Positions 15,715-16,035 of a DNA stretch of 16,035 nucleotides are shown piece after piece. Both the position numbers and the translations under genes were made by a program. The DNA lies in the NCBI GenBank assembly GCA_947311455.1, contig CAMZKY010000129.1, positions 1 to 16,035 of the forward strand, read 5' to 3'. Source of the DNA: an uncultured Marinosulfonomonas sp. (GTDB lineage: Bacteria; Pseudomonadota; Alphaproteobacteria; Rhodobacterales; Rhodobacteraceae). The notes below the pieces were generated by a model. It did no database searches, was not told where the DNA came from, and saw only the letters and a list, made by a program, of their open reading frames with translations. How positions within the stretch are numbered: position 1 is the stretch's first letter; the number at the start of each line of letters is the position of its first letter.

Positions 15715-16035
15715 GCCAAACGGCCTTCTAAGGCGGCAACGGCCACGCTGGCCTGCTCCACATCGTCAAACGGCAGGATATCATCGCCAACGATCTGCCC
15801 GCTTTCGTGGCCTTTGCCAGCGATTAACAGCGCATCACCGGGTTGCAGCACGTCAACGCCACGCAAAATCGCTTCGGCGCGATCCGCCACTTCGATCGCT
15901 TCGGGGCAACCTTGCATCACCATGCGGCGAATATCGGCCGGGTTTTCGGTGCGCGGATTATCATCGGTAACAAACACCAGATCGGCATGTTTGGCCGCCG
16001 CCTGCCCCATTAATATGCGTTTTGCGGTGTCGCGA
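15711..16035 (-). CDS. murE: UDP-MurNAc-tripeptide synthetase MurE, C-terminal part
   Basis: Only the last 107 or so residues are in the window; the frame runs off its right edge, so the ATG at 16010 is internal and not the start. MurE adds the third stem-peptide residue. The segment begins RDTAKRILMG, continues with VFVTDDNPRTENP, and contains IAGKGHESGQ. The DNPR motif is the one that binds meso-diaminopimelate in Gram-negative MurE, which predicts a DAP-type peptidoglycan. Its stop overlaps the murF start by four bases, as in many dcw clusters. The upstream part, presumably with ftsI, lies outside. Confidence 0.95.
   Translation of the reverse strand, partial: RDTAKRILMGQAAAKHADLVFVTDDNPRTENPADIRRMVMQGCPEAIEVADRAEAILRGVDVLQPGDALLIAGKGHESGQIVGDDILPFDDVEQASVAVAALEGRLA

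Overview
The window is most of a division and cell wall (dcw) cluster from an alphaproteobacterium, most likely a Rhodobacterales (Roseobacter-type) species. The proteins resemble that order from memory: FtsW begins and reads like roseobacter FtsW, the small membrane protein after murC looks like DUF2484 (a family I know mainly from Rhodobacteraceae), and MurE carries the DNPR motif of meso-diaminopimelate enzymes. The DNA looks less GC-rich than many roseobacters, roughly half GC by eye.

Layout from left to right. Positions 1-339 lie just downstream of ftsA and hold only a small unrecognised ORF, not the ftsZ start one might expect. From 340 to 4438 on the minus strand is a tight operon, murB-ddlB-ftsQ-ftsA. 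murD (4567-5964, plus) is divergent from murB. A minus-strand island follows: a decayed dicarboxylate/amino acid:cation symporter fragment (about 6010-6536), an HI0933-type flavoprotein (6537-7745) and a polytopic DUF2157-like membrane protein (7766-8947). A divergent intergenic region of 192 bases leads into a plus-strand operon with overlapping genes, ftsW-murG-murC-DUF2484 (9140-13042). A 138-base convergent gap holds an 11-bp tandem repeat array and a GC-rich hairpin. Then mraY, murF and the 3' end of murE (13181-16035) lie on the minus strand.

The genes cover the pathway from UDP-MurNAc formation (MurB) through the stem-peptide ligases (MurC, MurD, MurE, MurF, with DdlB supplying D-Ala-D-Ala) to the lipid steps (MraY, MurG), septal glycan polymerisation (FtsW), and divisome assembly (FtsQ, FtsA).

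The main observation is structural. Read on the minus strand, the order is murE-murF-mraY, then DUF2484-murC-murG-ftsW-(island)-murD in reverse orientation, then murB-ddlB-ftsQ-ftsA. One inversion of the murD-to-DUF2484 block within the standard order accounts for every gene position and orientation. Both predicted junctions (about 4439-4566 and 13043-13180) carry palindromic or tandem repeats. I see no defence system, CRISPR array, RNA gene or insertion sequence, and no clearly new biochemical system.
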